Shown: positions 45,065 through 53,779, numbered from the stretch's first letter. The stretch: DNA of 64,000 nucleotides from Jejuia sp049889775 (GCA_049889775.1 JBMHCT010000043.1:563142-627141); one strand, 5' to 3'. The notes: a model not told the origin generated them from the letters alone. Made by a program: numbers and translations.

Positions 45065-46051
45065 CTAAAGGGTACTTAATCGATCAAAATAGGTTTGAAA
45101 AATTATGCTGGTATCATTACTTAAACTCAATAACTTGTTATTGAATAAAGCAACGTCGTTTATGTAATTATAGTATTCATTTTGAGGTGATAAGATGGAT
45201 TTTGCCTTTTTAAAATGCGATTTAGCATCAGTATAATTATCTATATGATAATTAGCAATAGCCAACGCCACAAGCGCTTCATGATCTATAGAATTAAAGG
45301 AAAGTGTGTTTTCAAAACTGTCTACAGCGGCACTGAAATTTCTACTATATAATTGGGCAAGGCCTAAATAAAAATAAGCCGAATCGTTAGTGTTTTCTAA
45401 ACTAATGGCAGTTTTAAAATCTTTAGCTGCTTTGTTGTAATCTCGCATGCTTAAATACGCCATACCTCGGTTATGATAGGTGTCACTATTAGGTTCAAGC
45501 TCTATGCTTTTATTGAGAAATAGCAATGCTACGTCATAGTGCTTTAGTTCTTTTAATACTAACCCCATTTGAATATTGGTGTTTACGTCATTTGGAAAAT
45601 AGCCCAGTAAGAAATTAAAGGATTTTAAGGCCTCTTTATACTTTCCCAATTTAGATTGTGTAACACCCAAATTGTAATGCGCCTGAAAAAAGTCTCGTTT
45701 ATGGGCAATGGCCATTCTGTAATCTTTGTAAGCGCCTTCATAATCTTCTATAGCAAATTTTGCATTTCCTCTATTGTAAAAAGAATCAGGATCTGGCTTG
45801 ATGAATATAATTTTTGTAAAATCTAAAATGGCACCCCAATAATCTTCAATATTATATCTGGCTAAACCTCTATAGAAATAGGCATCTAAATTTTCTTTGT
45901 CAAGTGCAAGTGCCTGACCAAAGTAGGAGATTTTTTCTTGTAAATCGGCAGTTCGCTTGCCTTGTCTCACCAATTTTTGAGATTGTCCAAATGAAACTAT
46001 TGGAATTAATAAAAGTAAAAAGAAATTAAATGTAAGTCGTCTTATTTTCAT
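45065..46051 (-). CDS. Exported TPR protein (paralog 2)
   Basis: Signal peptide (MKIRRLTFNFFLLLLIPIVSFGQ) followed by about eight TPR units over residues 40-300 (AYFYRGLARYNIEDYWGAILDFTKII, SFYNRGNAKFAIEDYEGAYKDYRMAI, TYHNRGMAYLSMRDYNKAAKDFKTAI). The end, FDRLSTL, matches that of the upstream paralog (YDKLSTL). The two genes are tandem duplicates that have drifted. No lipobox Cys, so the product is expected to be periplasmic or exported. Function unknown. Confidence 0.85.
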   Translation of the reverse strand: MKIRRLTFNFFLLLLIPIVSFGQSQKLVRQGKRTADLQEKISYFGQALALDKENLDAYFYRGLARYNIEDYWGAILDFTKIIFIKPDPDSFYNRGNAKFAIEDYEGAYKDYRMAIAHKRDFFQAHYNLGVTQSKLGKYKEALKSFNFLLGYFPNDVNTNIQMGLVLKELKHYDVALLFLNKSIELEPNSDTYHNRGMAYLSMRDYNKAAKDFKTAISLENTNDSAYFYLGLAQLYSRNFSAAVDSFENTLSFNSIDHEALVALAIANYHIDNYTDAKSHFKKAKSILSPQNEYYNYINDVALFNNKLLSLSNDTSIIFQTYFDRLSTL

Positions 46052-46187
46052 AGCTTTTATATAAATAAAACAATTCAGATTCTAAGATATCAAATGCAAA
46101 CTATTGATACTTAATATGTTTTTCTTTTAAAGATACGAAAAAAGGAAAATTCTTAAAAGTAGTTTAAGAGAAATTTAGGGATTGAAA

Positions 46188-47141
46188 CTAAAGCGTACTT
46201 AATTTATCATACATTTCTGCAAACATTTGTTTCTCGTTAACCTCCCAATAGGTGTCATTGAACATAGAACGGTTATTAATGCTAGAAGTAGGATCGAGAA
46301 GCTTTTTTGCTCTTTCAAATTTCGCTTTAGCTTTTTCATAATCATTGGCATAATAATAAACCATTGCTAATCCAAAATGTGCATCATAGTCCATTTGATC
46401 TTGATTGGTAGCAAACGTAAAACTTTTAACCGCCTCGCTAAATTCACCTAGTAAAAGTTGACTGACGCCCAAATAAAAGTATGCAGGTGTGTTATTCCTA
46501 TTTAAATCAATTGCTTTTAAAAAATCGCCTTTGGCTTCTTTGTAATAGTTAATTTCTAAAAGCGCATATCCACGATTATAATAAGATTCACTGTTTGGTC
46601 TAATTAGTATACAAGCACCAAAATCTTTGAAAGCCGCTTTGTAATTTTTTAGCTTCATATAAGCTAAAGCCCTCTGGCTGTAAGAGTTATAATCAGATGG
46701 AAAAAAACGAATAACTTTAGAAAAATCCGCCGCTGCACCTTTATAGTCCTCCAACTCTAGTTTTGTATTCCCCAAATTATAAAAGGCACCTGTTAAATTG
46801 GGGTCAAGTTTCACAGCACTTTCATAATCTGCCAAGGCACCTTCAAAATCCATTAAATTGAATTTACAATTCCCTCTATTATAATAACTATCAGCATCCG
46901 GCTCATAAAAGATAATCTTAGTGAAATCTAAAATAGCAGCATCATAATCTTCCAAATTATATTTGGCAATTCCCCTGTAAAATAAAGCGTCGAGGTGTTT
47001 TGCATCAATTTTTAAAGCTTCATTTAGTAATTCAATCTGTGCATTGGGGTCTGTAAGTCTTAATGCCTGCCGTACATATTTTGTAGCTTGCCCAAAATTA
47101 AGAAGCGGTAAGAGTAGAAGAGCGAGTAATGTCTTTTTCAT
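46188..47141 (-). CDS. Exported TPR protein (paralog 1)
   Basis: The start at 47141 gives signal peptide MKKTLLALLLLPLLNFGQA. Eight or so TPR units follow (ALFYRGIAKYNLEDYDAAILDFTKII, SYYNRGNCKFNLMDFEGALADYESAV, AFYNLGNTKLELEDYKGAAADFSKVI), ending in YDKLSTL. It is collinear with the downstream gene across its whole length, including 'YDAAILDFTKIIF(Y/I)(E/K)PD'. The 136-bp gap holds no clear terminator, so the pair may be cotranscribed. Confidence 0.85.
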   Translation of the reverse strand: MKKTLLALLLLPLLNFGQATKYVRQALRLTDPNAQIELLNEALKIDAKHLDALFYRGIAKYNLEDYDAAILDFTKIIFYEPDADSYYNRGNCKFNLMDFEGALADYESAVKLDPNLTGAFYNLGNTKLELEDYKGAAADFSKVIRFFPSDYNSYSQRALAYMKLKNYKAAFKDFGACILIRPNSESYYNRGYALLEINYYKEAKGDFLKAIDLNRNNTPAYFYLGVSQLLLGEFSEAVKSFTFATNQDQMDYDAHFGLAMVYYYANDYEKAKAKFERAKKLLDPTSSINNRSMFNDTYWEVNEKQMFAEMYDKLSTL

Positions 47142-47252
47142 GCCTATATAAAACGTCAATTGATATGGAGTATTGTATGTGATGGTTGTAAAACAACAAA
47201 AACTATTCCACTCTGTTTTTTGTATAAAACTAATGAATTTTAAAAGACGAAG

Positions 47253-48506
47253 TTATGCTTTTTTCTGCTTTGAAAGTATACGCAGGCGTTTGTTTTCTAG
47301 ATGAGATTTTTCCAAATCATTGGTAACGTAGTCCAACGCTAAATTTATATACTTTAGAGCTCGTTCTGTTTGTGAAGTGGCGTTGTAAAAGTCTGCTAAA
47401 GTCCCGTAATACAAGTAAACACGTTGTTCAAAATCTTCTGGTTTTAATTGAGATAAGTAGGCCTTGGCTAGCTTATGATCTTTAGTTTGAAGACAGATTA
47501 CAGCCATTGTAAGTAGATGTGAAGGCATTGGCTGTAAGGTTTGTAAACATTGATACCAATGCAATATTTTTTTCCAATCGGTTTGGGCAAAAGTTTTAGC
47601 TTTTAGATGTTCTGCAGCTATAGCAGCTTCATAGTGATAGGTAGAAAATTCATCCGTTTCTACGGCCTTATACATCATGGAATTTCCTAATTGAATTAAT
47701 GGAAAGTGCCATAAACTGCGATCTTGGTGTTTTAAATCTAATATCTCGTTATCCGCATTGGTTTTGCTTTCAATTCTTGAAGCATGAAAACACATTAAAG
47801 CACATAGAGTATAGGTGTCAGGAGTTCGTGTCAAGGTGTTTTTCAGCAGTAATTGAGATAGCCGTAGTGCTTCAGTGCACAATTCTTTTCTAATTAAAGT
47901 TTCTTTTTTGTTGGAGTGAAAGCCTTCGTTAAAAATTAAGTAAAGCACCTCCATTACACTTTGCAGGCGGTCTTCCAAAGATTTTCCTTGAGGAATTTTA
48001 AATTGAATATTTGATGCATTAATAGCTTTTCTAGCACGAGACAGCCGTTTTTTAATAGTCTCCTCTTTAGTTAATAATGCGGAAGCAATTTCTTTAATGC
48101 TAAAACCAGAAACCGTTTTTAAGGCAAATGAAATTCTATCTCGTGGATCAAGTTTAGGATGGCACGCTGTAAAGATCATGCGCAGTTGTGCATCTTCAAT
48201 CTCGGTCTCCAAAAACAACTCGTTAATGGCAATGGTATTGGTGCCATGGTTGATGTTTGGTAAATGTTTTTGTTCTGTTTTAAGTTTCCTAAAAATATCA
48301 AGCACCCTATTTTTGGCGGCTGCGGTTAACCACGCTTCAGGATTATCTGGCTGTTGCTTACGCCAGCTTAAACTGGCTTTTACAAAGGTGTCTTGCACCG
48401 CATCTTCAATAATGTCAAGATGTTGCAGTCCAAAAATTCTGGTAAGAATAGAAACCATCTTTCCGCTATGGTGGCGAAAAAGATGGTCTATAAGTTTAGC
48501 ATCCAT
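47253..48506 (-). CDS. ECF-family sigma factor, ECF42 type with C-terminal extension
   Basis: Sigma-70 region 2 (about 10-75: DHLFRHHSGKMVSILTRIFG, IEDAVQDTFVKASLSWR, AWLTAAAKNRVLDIFRK) and region 4 (about 110-165: LRMIFTACHPKLDPRDRISFALKTVSGFSIKEIASALLTKEETIKKRLSRARKAI) are followed by a 240-residue extension of helical, TPR-like character (about 180-417, LYLIFNEGFHSN...). ECF42 sigmas use this extension in place of an anti-sigma factor and are found next to a DGPF/YCII-type gene, exactly as here. Its ATG overlaps the stop of that gene (TAATG), so the two are translationally coupled. Confidence 0.93.
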   Translation of the reverse strand: MDAKLIDHLFRHHSGKMVSILTRIFGLQHLDIIEDAVQDTFVKASLSWRKQQPDNPEAWLTAAAKNRVLDIFRKLKTEQKHLPNINHGTNTIAINELFLETEIEDAQLRMIFTACHPKLDPRDRISFALKTVSGFSIKEIASALLTKEETIKKRLSRARKAINASNIQFKIPQGKSLEDRLQSVMEVLYLIFNEGFHSNKKETLIRKELCTEALRLSQLLLKNTLTRTPDTYTLCALMCFHASRIESKTNADNEILDLKHQDRSLWHFPLIQLGNSMMYKAVETDEFSTYHYEAAIAAEHLKAKTFAQTDWKKILHWYQCLQTLQPMPSHLLTMAVICLQTKDHKLAKAYLSQLKPEDFEQRVYLYYGTLADFYNATSQTERALKYINLALDYVTNDLEKSHLENKRLRILSKQKKA

Positions 48507-48853
48507 TATTGGTCAAAAACCATAATTTCTCTAATTTCGACAGTACCTCCCAAATCATAATCTGGGAAATCTTGTGCAATGTCCTGTACGTCATCAAAAC
48601 TATTGGCTTTTACAATATAATAACCACCAACAATTTCCTTTACCTCGGCAGATGTTAAATCGGTAACTGTTCTACTTGGGCCAGTAATTCTTCTAATTTG
48701 TGGCGTTAAAGCATCTCCGTGGCTCACAATTCCCGCTTTGGTCATTTTGTCGTTCCAAGCAAACCACTTGCCCATGCGGTTTTGCAAATCCTCTGGAGAT
48801 AAGCCCAAATCCGTGTAATCTGCTCCAATAAAAATCATCATAAATTGTTTCAT
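48506..48853 (-). CDS. YCII/DGPF-domain protein, partner of the ECF42 sigma factor
   Basis: A 115-residue YCII-related protein with a dimeric ferredoxin-like alpha-beta fold (MKQFMMIFIGAD..., GDALTPQIRRITGPSRTVTDL, IVGGYYIVKANSFDDVQDIAQDFPDYDLGGTVEIREIM). DGPF proteins are the known genomic partners of ECF42 sigma factors and are thought to be their main target or to sense their signal. The stop overlaps the sigma start by one base. Confidence 0.92.
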   Translation of the reverse strand: MKQFMMIFIGADYTDLGLSPEDLQNRMGKWFAWNDKMTKAGIVSHGDALTPQIRRITGPSRTVTDLTSAEVKEIVGGYYIVKANSFDDVQDIAQDFPDYDLGGTVEIREIMVFDQ

Positions 48854-48940
48854 AACTAAATGTTTTAAAGTTTATATGGTTAAGACGTCTATCAAAATGA
48901 AAAGGGGGACACTAATTTCAAAAATAATTAATTATTTAGC

Positions 48941-49408
48941 TCAGATATACTCAAAATAAGCCTTTGAAAGCGGATGTACCATAGTTATATCCTCATCCTC
49001 TAAAGACATCCACTTTAATGTAGTATGTTGCTCATCAGGAGATTCTAAAAGTTTTTCTACCTGCTCTTGAGAAACTGCAATTTCATAAGCCAAAACAACA
49101 TAATGCGTATTTATGTTTGGTGCGTTGTCAAAATTAGTATCGTAAATGTGGTTGAAAGCATTAAGCAGTCTTGCCTTTTCAAAATTAAACTGATAACCCA
49201 GTTCTTTTTGGGAAATTCTATGAAATGCCACTTGAATCGTTTCGTTTTTTAGAATGCGACCACCAGGAGTAAACCAAAATCCTTTAGCGGGTTCGTTAGT
49301 TCTAAGCCCCATTAAAATGCTATGGCTGGCATCTCTAATCACCAAATCAATAGAAATTAAAGGTGTTTTATCAATTATATTTAAAAAGTCTGCTTTGGCT
49401 AGTGACAT
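48941..49408 (-). CDS. Nudix hydrolase of the GDP-mannose mannosyl hydrolase type
   Basis: Nudix domain with a Nudix box altered as in GDP-mannose hydrolases: 'GGRILKNETIQVAFHRISQKELG', in which the usual REUxEE is RISQKE. Surrounding features of that group are 'LISIDLVIRDASHSILMGLRTNEPAKGFWFTPGGR', 'NHIYDTNF' and 'HYVVLAYEI'. These enzymes release mannose from GDP-mannose. The gene is not next to sugar-nucleotide genes, so the substrate is inferred from sequence alone. Confidence 0.85.
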   Translation of the reverse strand: MSLAKADFLNIIDKTPLISIDLVIRDASHSILMGLRTNEPAKGFWFTPGGRILKNETIQVAFHRISQKELGYQFNFEKARLLNAFNHIYDTNFDNAPNINTHYVVLAYEIAVSQEQVEKLLESPDEQHTTLKWMSLEDEDITMVHPLSKAYFEYI

Positions 49409-49549
49409 GCGTTATCGTTTTGAACCTATAGAAATAGATGATTTAATTTAAAACGAAAATATTTGAAAATTTGTTCAAATTCAACACGTATCTGTATTGA
49501 TTTACTAAAAACTTAAATTGAATTGGGAAACTTAATATTTTATTTTTTT

Positions 49550-49638
49550 GGGCGTTACCCACAAGGGGTCAGGCTTTCGGCAGTCGCTCCCTCCTGCGTC
49601 GGGGAGCTTCAACAAATGCCTCAATCCTTAACGCGGGG
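49550..49638. repeat. Dispersed structured repeat, copy 2
   Basis: Same layout as copy 1: end stem GCGTT (49552-49556) with AACGC (49630-49634), ACCC/GGGT (49557-49560 with 49566-49569), core GGGTCAGGCTTTC (49566-49578), GCTCCC/GGGAGC (49586-49591 with 49602-49607), and a 3' CAATCCTTAACGCGGGG. An open frame running through it is not a gene. Confidence 0.8.
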
Positions 49639-49784
49639 TGTGTTTGCTAGGTTTAGTTTTCAAAAGCCAATTGTAGAGCATTTTAATTGGTGGAGTTTTG
49701 TTATTTCGTTTACCGATTTTGTGCGTGGCTCGTTGCGGAAAATCAGCTATGATTTTTTGCCGTAATCGAAAGATAGCAAATTGC

Positions 49785-49808
49785 AATGAATTCAGATTGG
49801 AATTCATT
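49785..49808. repeat. Perfect inverted repeat near the lipoprotein 3' end
   Basis: AATGAATTC (49785-49793) and GAATTCATT (49800-49808) are perfect inverse arms with a 6-base loop. It may terminate the minus-strand lipoprotein gene ending at 49845. The rest of 49409-49844 holds only repeat copy 2 and no gene. Confidence 0.5.
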
Positions 49809-49844
49809 CACAATTAGCTATAAACATTTTTAGCAAATCGTTAT

Positions 49845-50393
49845 TTAGTGTTTCATATATTTCATATCGAATTCACCTTCTCTAATTTCTACAATTACTC
49901 CATTTTCATCAATTGCATCATATTCAAAAGTTCCACCCAATATTCTGTTTTCTAAATCGTGAAATAAAATTTTTAATTGACCAATATTTTGATCGTTCGT
50001 AGCAAAGTTGAAGTCTCTTCCTCCAAAACTATATTTTCCATAGTTCGAAAATTCCTCATTCTCAAGGGTATAAATATCTCCCACCTGAACAGATTCAGGT
50101 ATCACATTAATAATTTTTATTCTTATTGATTGAGAAATAAAATCAGGTGATTCTCCTCCGTTTCTAAAACGAATGCTTAAATATTCTTCATTGTTCCAAG
50201 AGATAAATTCAACGTCAGCTGCTAATCCAGTTCCACTAAAACTAACTTTTGGCTTGATTAACTTTCCATTAACTTTACATTTTATTCCACCTCTTCCATC
50301 GTATACATAATTCGGGTCATCGGTATCCACAGAAGCTTCATCACAACTTGTCAGTCCAATTAAGCATAGTATAAGTATTAATTTGAATTTCAT
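49845..50393 (-). CDS. Hypothetical lipoprotein
   Basis: Lipoprotein signal peptide MKFKLILILCLIGLTSC. The mature 165 residues look all-beta ('IKCKVNGKLIKPKVS', 'EYLSIRFRNG', 'SQSIRIKIINV', 'LKILFHDLENRILGGTFEYDAIDENGVIVEIREGEFDMKY'). This layout recalls small DUF6252-like flavobacterial lipoproteins, but no family is assigned. Single-gene unit. Confidence 0.75.
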   Translation of the reverse strand: MKFKLILILCLIGLTSCDEASVDTDDPNYVYDGRGGIKCKVNGKLIKPKVSFSGTGLAADVEFISWNNEEYLSIRFRNGGESPDFISQSIRIKIINVIPESVQVGDIYTLENEEFSNYGKYSFGGRDFNFATNDQNIGQLKILFHDLENRILGGTFEYDAIDENGVIVEIREGEFDMKYMKH

Positions 50394-50570
50394 TATTTAC
50401 CATTTTATAATAGATGTTGTTTATCTCTAAGGGTTGCGTCAAAATGTTTACCAACGTAATCAAGGATATTCTTAATTGCTCTAAGGTTTTTAACCCTTAA
50501 TAAAACAAGATAGCCGAAAATTTGTACAAAGTCAATACGGTTCACTTAAATAATTCTCAATATTTCAAAC

Positions 50571-50578
50571 TACATTTG
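50571..50578 (+). promoter_or_regulatory. -7 promoter box of the GNAT gene
   Basis: TACATTTG fits TAnnTTTG, 16 bases before the ATG at 50595, implying a leader of about ten bases. Confidence 0.4.
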
Positions 50579-50594
50579 GTTTCAACTTTGAGGC

Positions 50595-51290
50595 ATGAGT
50601 CACTTTCAAAAAACATTGCAAAACCCAATTTGGTATTCCTTAAAGGAAACCCACCAAAACTTTGCTGTGGTTTATGATGAGGTGCAGTTTTACCATCCAG
50701 AAATTTGTCCGTTTGGGGCATTTACCAATGCTAAAAAAACCAAAGCGGCACTTACCGCCTATGCGCAACTCACAAAAGATATGTTTTTGGTTTCTGAAAA
50801 AGCGATTCCAACTTATGATGACAACCACGTAGTACTCAATAAACAAATGGAAGGCTGCCAAATGGTACTCAACAACTTAATTGAAGTTGATATTACCGAA
50901 ACCATTGTGCCGTTGACCGAAACACACATCCAAGAGATTTATGATTTAATATGGTTGGTAATGCCTGGGTATTACAAAAAGCGCACATTTGATATGGGTG
51001 ATTACTTTGGCATTTTTAAAGAAGATAAACTCGTAGCAGTCTCAGGCCAACGCATGCAAACCAATGATTTTATTGAGGTAAGTGGTGTGGTAACCCATCC
51101 AAACTATACCAGACGTGGATTAGCAAAACAGCTCATTACACATACCACCAAAGAAATTTTAAAAACAGGAAAGCAAGCCATTTTACACACCACCAAAGGA
51201 AACCCAGCAATAGGTTTATACGAAAACCTGGGATTTCAATTGACGCGAGATATGAATTGGTGGTATTTTAGTAGGCGTAAAGCTTTGTAG
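50595..51290 (+). CDS. GNAT-family N-acetyltransferase (FR47-like)
   Basis: The N-terminal half (1-115) is a family-specific region; the C-terminal half (about 120-231) is a GNAT/FR47 domain. The acetyl-CoA-binding motif A is clear: 'VSGVVTHPNYTRRGLAKQLITHTTKEI', followed by motif B 'PAIGLYENLGFQLTRDMNWWYF'. The acceptor substrate is unknown. It has a good -7 box immediately upstream and is likely a monocistronic gene. Confidence 0.88.
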   Translation: MSHFQKTLQNPIWYSLKETHQNFAVVYDEVQFYHPEICPFGAFTNAKKTKAALTAYAQLTKDMFLVSEKAIPTYDDNHVVLNKQMEGCQMVLNNLIEVDITETIVPLTETHIQEIYDLIWLVMPGYYKKRTFDMGDYFGIFKEDKLVAVSGQRMQTNDFIEVSGVVTHPNYTRRGLAKQLITHTTKEILKTGKQAILHTTKGNPAIGLYENLGFQLTRDMNWWYFSRRKAL

Positions 51291-51335
51291 TGTTTTTGTA
51301 TGGGTTACAGTTTAAAAGTCGCAATTTGTAGGTGT

Positions 51336-51343
51336 TATATTTG
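51336..51343 (+). promoter_or_regulatory. -7 promoter box of the DUF481 gene
   Basis: TATATTTG fits TAnnTTTG, 23 bases before the ATG at 51367. Confidence 0.4.
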
Positions 51344-51366
51344 TATGGACTTAAAAAGACAATTTC

Positions 51367-52185
51367 ATGAAACGACCAATGAAAAACGTTTTTTACTTCT
51401 TGTGTTTTTTGCCACTTGTTTTATCTGCTCAAATTAACGAAAGCGATACGTTAAAACTAAAAGCAAATCTATCGTTAACTGGTTTTTTACAGGGTGGTAA
51501 TGTGCAAACCGTGATTTTTAGAACAACTTCTGAAGTGAGTTTTAAACCTTGGAAAAATTGGATATTCAAAACAAGAAATTCCTACGTGTACCAAGAATTT
51601 GGAAAAGAAAAGGCAGATGAGGATATTTTGAGTCTTAACTTTTTATACATCAACCCAGAACGGAAATTCTATCCTTTGTTTTTAGGATTTGTGAGTACTA
51701 ATTTTAGAAGGGAAATTGATTTGAGATATTTATACGGCGCAGGAATAACATACCAGGTATGGCAAGAAAAGGATAATTGGTTAAAGTTTTCACTATCCAG
51801 CGAATATGAGCGTACAGATTTTAATAAAACAGACTTTAATCGTTCTAATTATGATGGACAACAATCTATAAGTACGCTTAGGGGAACGCTTTGGGTAAAT
51901 GGCAAATACCATCTTTTTAAGAAAAAAGTAATTTTCAATCATGTAACTTACTTTCAACCCTCACTTCAAGAAAGTGATAATTTTAGATGGCAGGCCGATA
52001 TTGGTCTAGAGTTGCCAGTTTGGGATTTTTTGAACTTCAAAATTAATTATCTTCATACGTTTGAGAGCATTGTGGTACAAGGGCAGCAAAGAGAGGACCG
52101 ATTTTTAACTTTTGGTTTTACCCTAAAAACTCTGGATAAAGGAAAAGGTAAATCTCAAAATCAATCCAACGAATCGGGTTCATAA
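51367..52185 (+). CDS. DUF481-type outer-membrane protein
   Basis: Signal peptide (MKRPMKNVFYFLCFLPLVLSAQ; a second Met at codon 5 is also possible) then a predicted beta-barrel of about 245 residues (LKANLSLTGFLQGGNVQTVIFRTTSEV, WIFKTRNSYVYQEFG, DLRYLYGAGITYQVW, WLKFSLSSEYERTDF, DRFLTFGFTLKTL). The text fits DUF481 (YdiY-like) proteins. Its 3' end overlaps that of the convergent chimeric ORF by 25 bases. Function unknown. Confidence 0.78.
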   Translation: MKRPMKNVFYFLCFLPLVLSAQINESDTLKLKANLSLTGFLQGGNVQTVIFRTTSEVSFKPWKNWIFKTRNSYVYQEFGKEKADEDILSLNFLYINPERKFYPLFLGFVSTNFRREIDLRYLYGAGITYQVWQEKDNWLKFSLSSEYERTDFNKTDFNRSNYDGQQSISTLRGTLWVNGKYHLFKKKVIFNHVTYFQPSLQESDNFRWQADIGLELPVWDFLNFKINYLHTFESIVVQGQQREDRFLTFGFTLKTLDKGKGKSQNQSNESGS

Positions 52186-53570
52186 TCTAATGGTAGAAAG
52201 TCTCCAAACTTTTCAAAACTCCAGTAGCCTTCCAGACTCACATCTAAAGGATTAATTAAAATACCGCGTTTATCTAAAACTGGAAATTTTTTTAGTGGAA
52301 TTATTGAAGAGGTCTGCGCTACAGGTGCTCGGGATTTACTAAAAACACCCTGGCGAACATAGGCCAATTCTTCCTTTTCTTTTGTATACACTACTGAAAT
52401 ATTATTTTCAAAACTTAAGGTTGGTATATCTTTCTGAAACGTCACTATTTCAGAAGAATTTAATCCTGATTTATAGAGGTAATCTGTAAACCTAGGCAAA
52501 TTGCGCTTTCTTACTATTGCAATAGCTGAATCTACTGCTGTTTTAGGAGTATCAATGACCTTAGACAAATTATTTATGCCACTAATTTTTGACCTACGTA
52601 AAAATGCACTGGCTTTAGCAATTTCTTCATCAGTAGGGCGCTGTTTATTTCTCTCTCGCCTAAATTGATTGACGATAAATCCATCTTCTTCTATTTCATT
52701 CTTAAGTAATGCTCTATAAAAATGCAGGTTAGAGCCATTGTAAGCTTTTAGTCTATTTTGTTGCCATTGCTTTTGTTTGCGCTTACTACCTTTTAATGGT
52801 TGATAAAATGCATAACCCAAGTAGGTGAGATAATTGCCGATAATTTCAAAATGTGTCAAATCGTAACTTATTTGATATCCAAGAGCCTCATTTTTTATCT
52901 GTAACTTATCTCTTGCAAATGCAGTAAAAGTCTTGGTGTCATAATTGTATTCAAAGTGCAATGTTTTGGGGTTAAGAATTTCACAGGATTTTGCTATTTC
53001 TGATTTTCCTAAGAATGCTTCTTTAAACGACAGCAAATTATACTCCCAAACCTTATCATAAACTGTTTTTTTAATTACAATTTCGTCAAGTTGGTCTGCT
53101 TGTTCTTCCAGATAAAACACTAAATTGTCCCGAACGGTTTCAGTGTCTAGTGGAAAACTCAAAGTTTTATAACCCAAATACGAAATAATTAATTCATATT
53201 GCCCATCATCCACTTCTAAGCGAAACTCGCCTTTGGTGTTTGTAATCGCTCCCGTAGTTGTGTTGTTTAGGTACACCGAGGCACCTTCAAGAGGTTCGGT
53301 ATCATCAAGTACAATACCTGAAATAATACTTTGTCCCTCTAAATTAAGCTGAACAAAAATCAAGAAAAGTAGTACTAAAGTAGGTTTCAATTTAATATTT
53401 CTCTGGAACAAACGTTTGATGGTGCCACCTTTCCCAGAGGCATCTCGACCTTCAAAAATGATAACCACTTTTAACCCTTGTTTTTTCACCCATTCTTGTA
53501 GGTGTACTAAATCGGTATGTAATTCTTTTAAAGTAGCTTCATATGCTTTGTTAGATATGTGTTTACTCAT
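52161..53570 (-). CDS. Chimeric ORF: PPK2 N-terminal fragment joined to a CarboxypepD_reg-like protein
   Basis: Residues 1-54 are the start of a polyphosphate kinase 2: 'HLQEWVKKQGLKVVIIFEGRDASGKGGTIKRL' is the PPK2 Walker A region. PPK2 then stops abruptly, and from residue about 59 the frame reads as a different protein: a signal-peptide-like segment (KLKPTLVLLFLIFVQLNLEGQ, about 60-80), a carboxypeptidase-regulatory-like domain (about 82-165, SGIVLDDTEPLEGASVYLNNTTTGAITNTKGEF), and a 300-residue unnamed region. The frame is uninterrupted across the junction near 53400. The native start of the second protein may have been at ATT 53396 or TTG 53390. Most likely a deletion removed the rest of ppk2. 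Whether the fused product is made or exported is unknown, since the signal peptide is now internal. Confidence 0.85.
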   Translation of the reverse strand: MSKHISNKAYEATLKELHTDLVHLQEWVKKQGLKVVIIFEGRDASGKGGTIKRLFQRNIKLKPTLVLLFLIFVQLNLEGQSIISGIVLDDTEPLEGASVYLNNTTTGAITNTKGEFRLEVDDGQYELIISYLGYKTLSFPLDTETVRDNLVFYLEEQADQLDEIVIKKTVYDKVWEYNLLSFKEAFLGKSEIAKSCEILNPKTLHFEYNYDTKTFTAFARDKLQIKNEALGYQISYDLTHFEIIGNYLTYLGYAFYQPLKGSKRKQKQWQQNRLKAYNGSNLHFYRALLKNEIEEDGFIVNQFRRERNKQRPTDEEIAKASAFLRRSKISGINNLSKVIDTPKTAVDSAIAIVRKRNLPRFTDYLYKSGLNSSEIVTFQKDIPTLSFENNISVVYTKEKEELAYVRQGVFSKSRAPVAQTSSIIPLKKFPVLDKRGILINPLDVSLEGYWSFEKFGDFLPLDYEPDSLD

Positions 53571-53779
53571 CTTGCAGTCTTGAGATTCTCAAATCTAAAG
53601 AAATAAATGTATTGTCCAGTTAAGACATGAAAGTTGATTATTTAAAAACTTGACTTTAGCTGAACTATAAATTTATGGCTATAAAATAACTGATATAAAA
53701 CTTAACAATGGGGTTTATGTGTTTAGGTAAAAACCTAAAACAACTATCTTGCTTAAACCAATTGAACAAAAATTGAAAA

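Noticed and set aside
49523..49765. Open frame of 80 codons on the plus strand
   Set aside because: It runs through repeat copy 2, and its translation is simply the repeat read in one frame. It has no family resemblance and the conserved stems explain the sequence.
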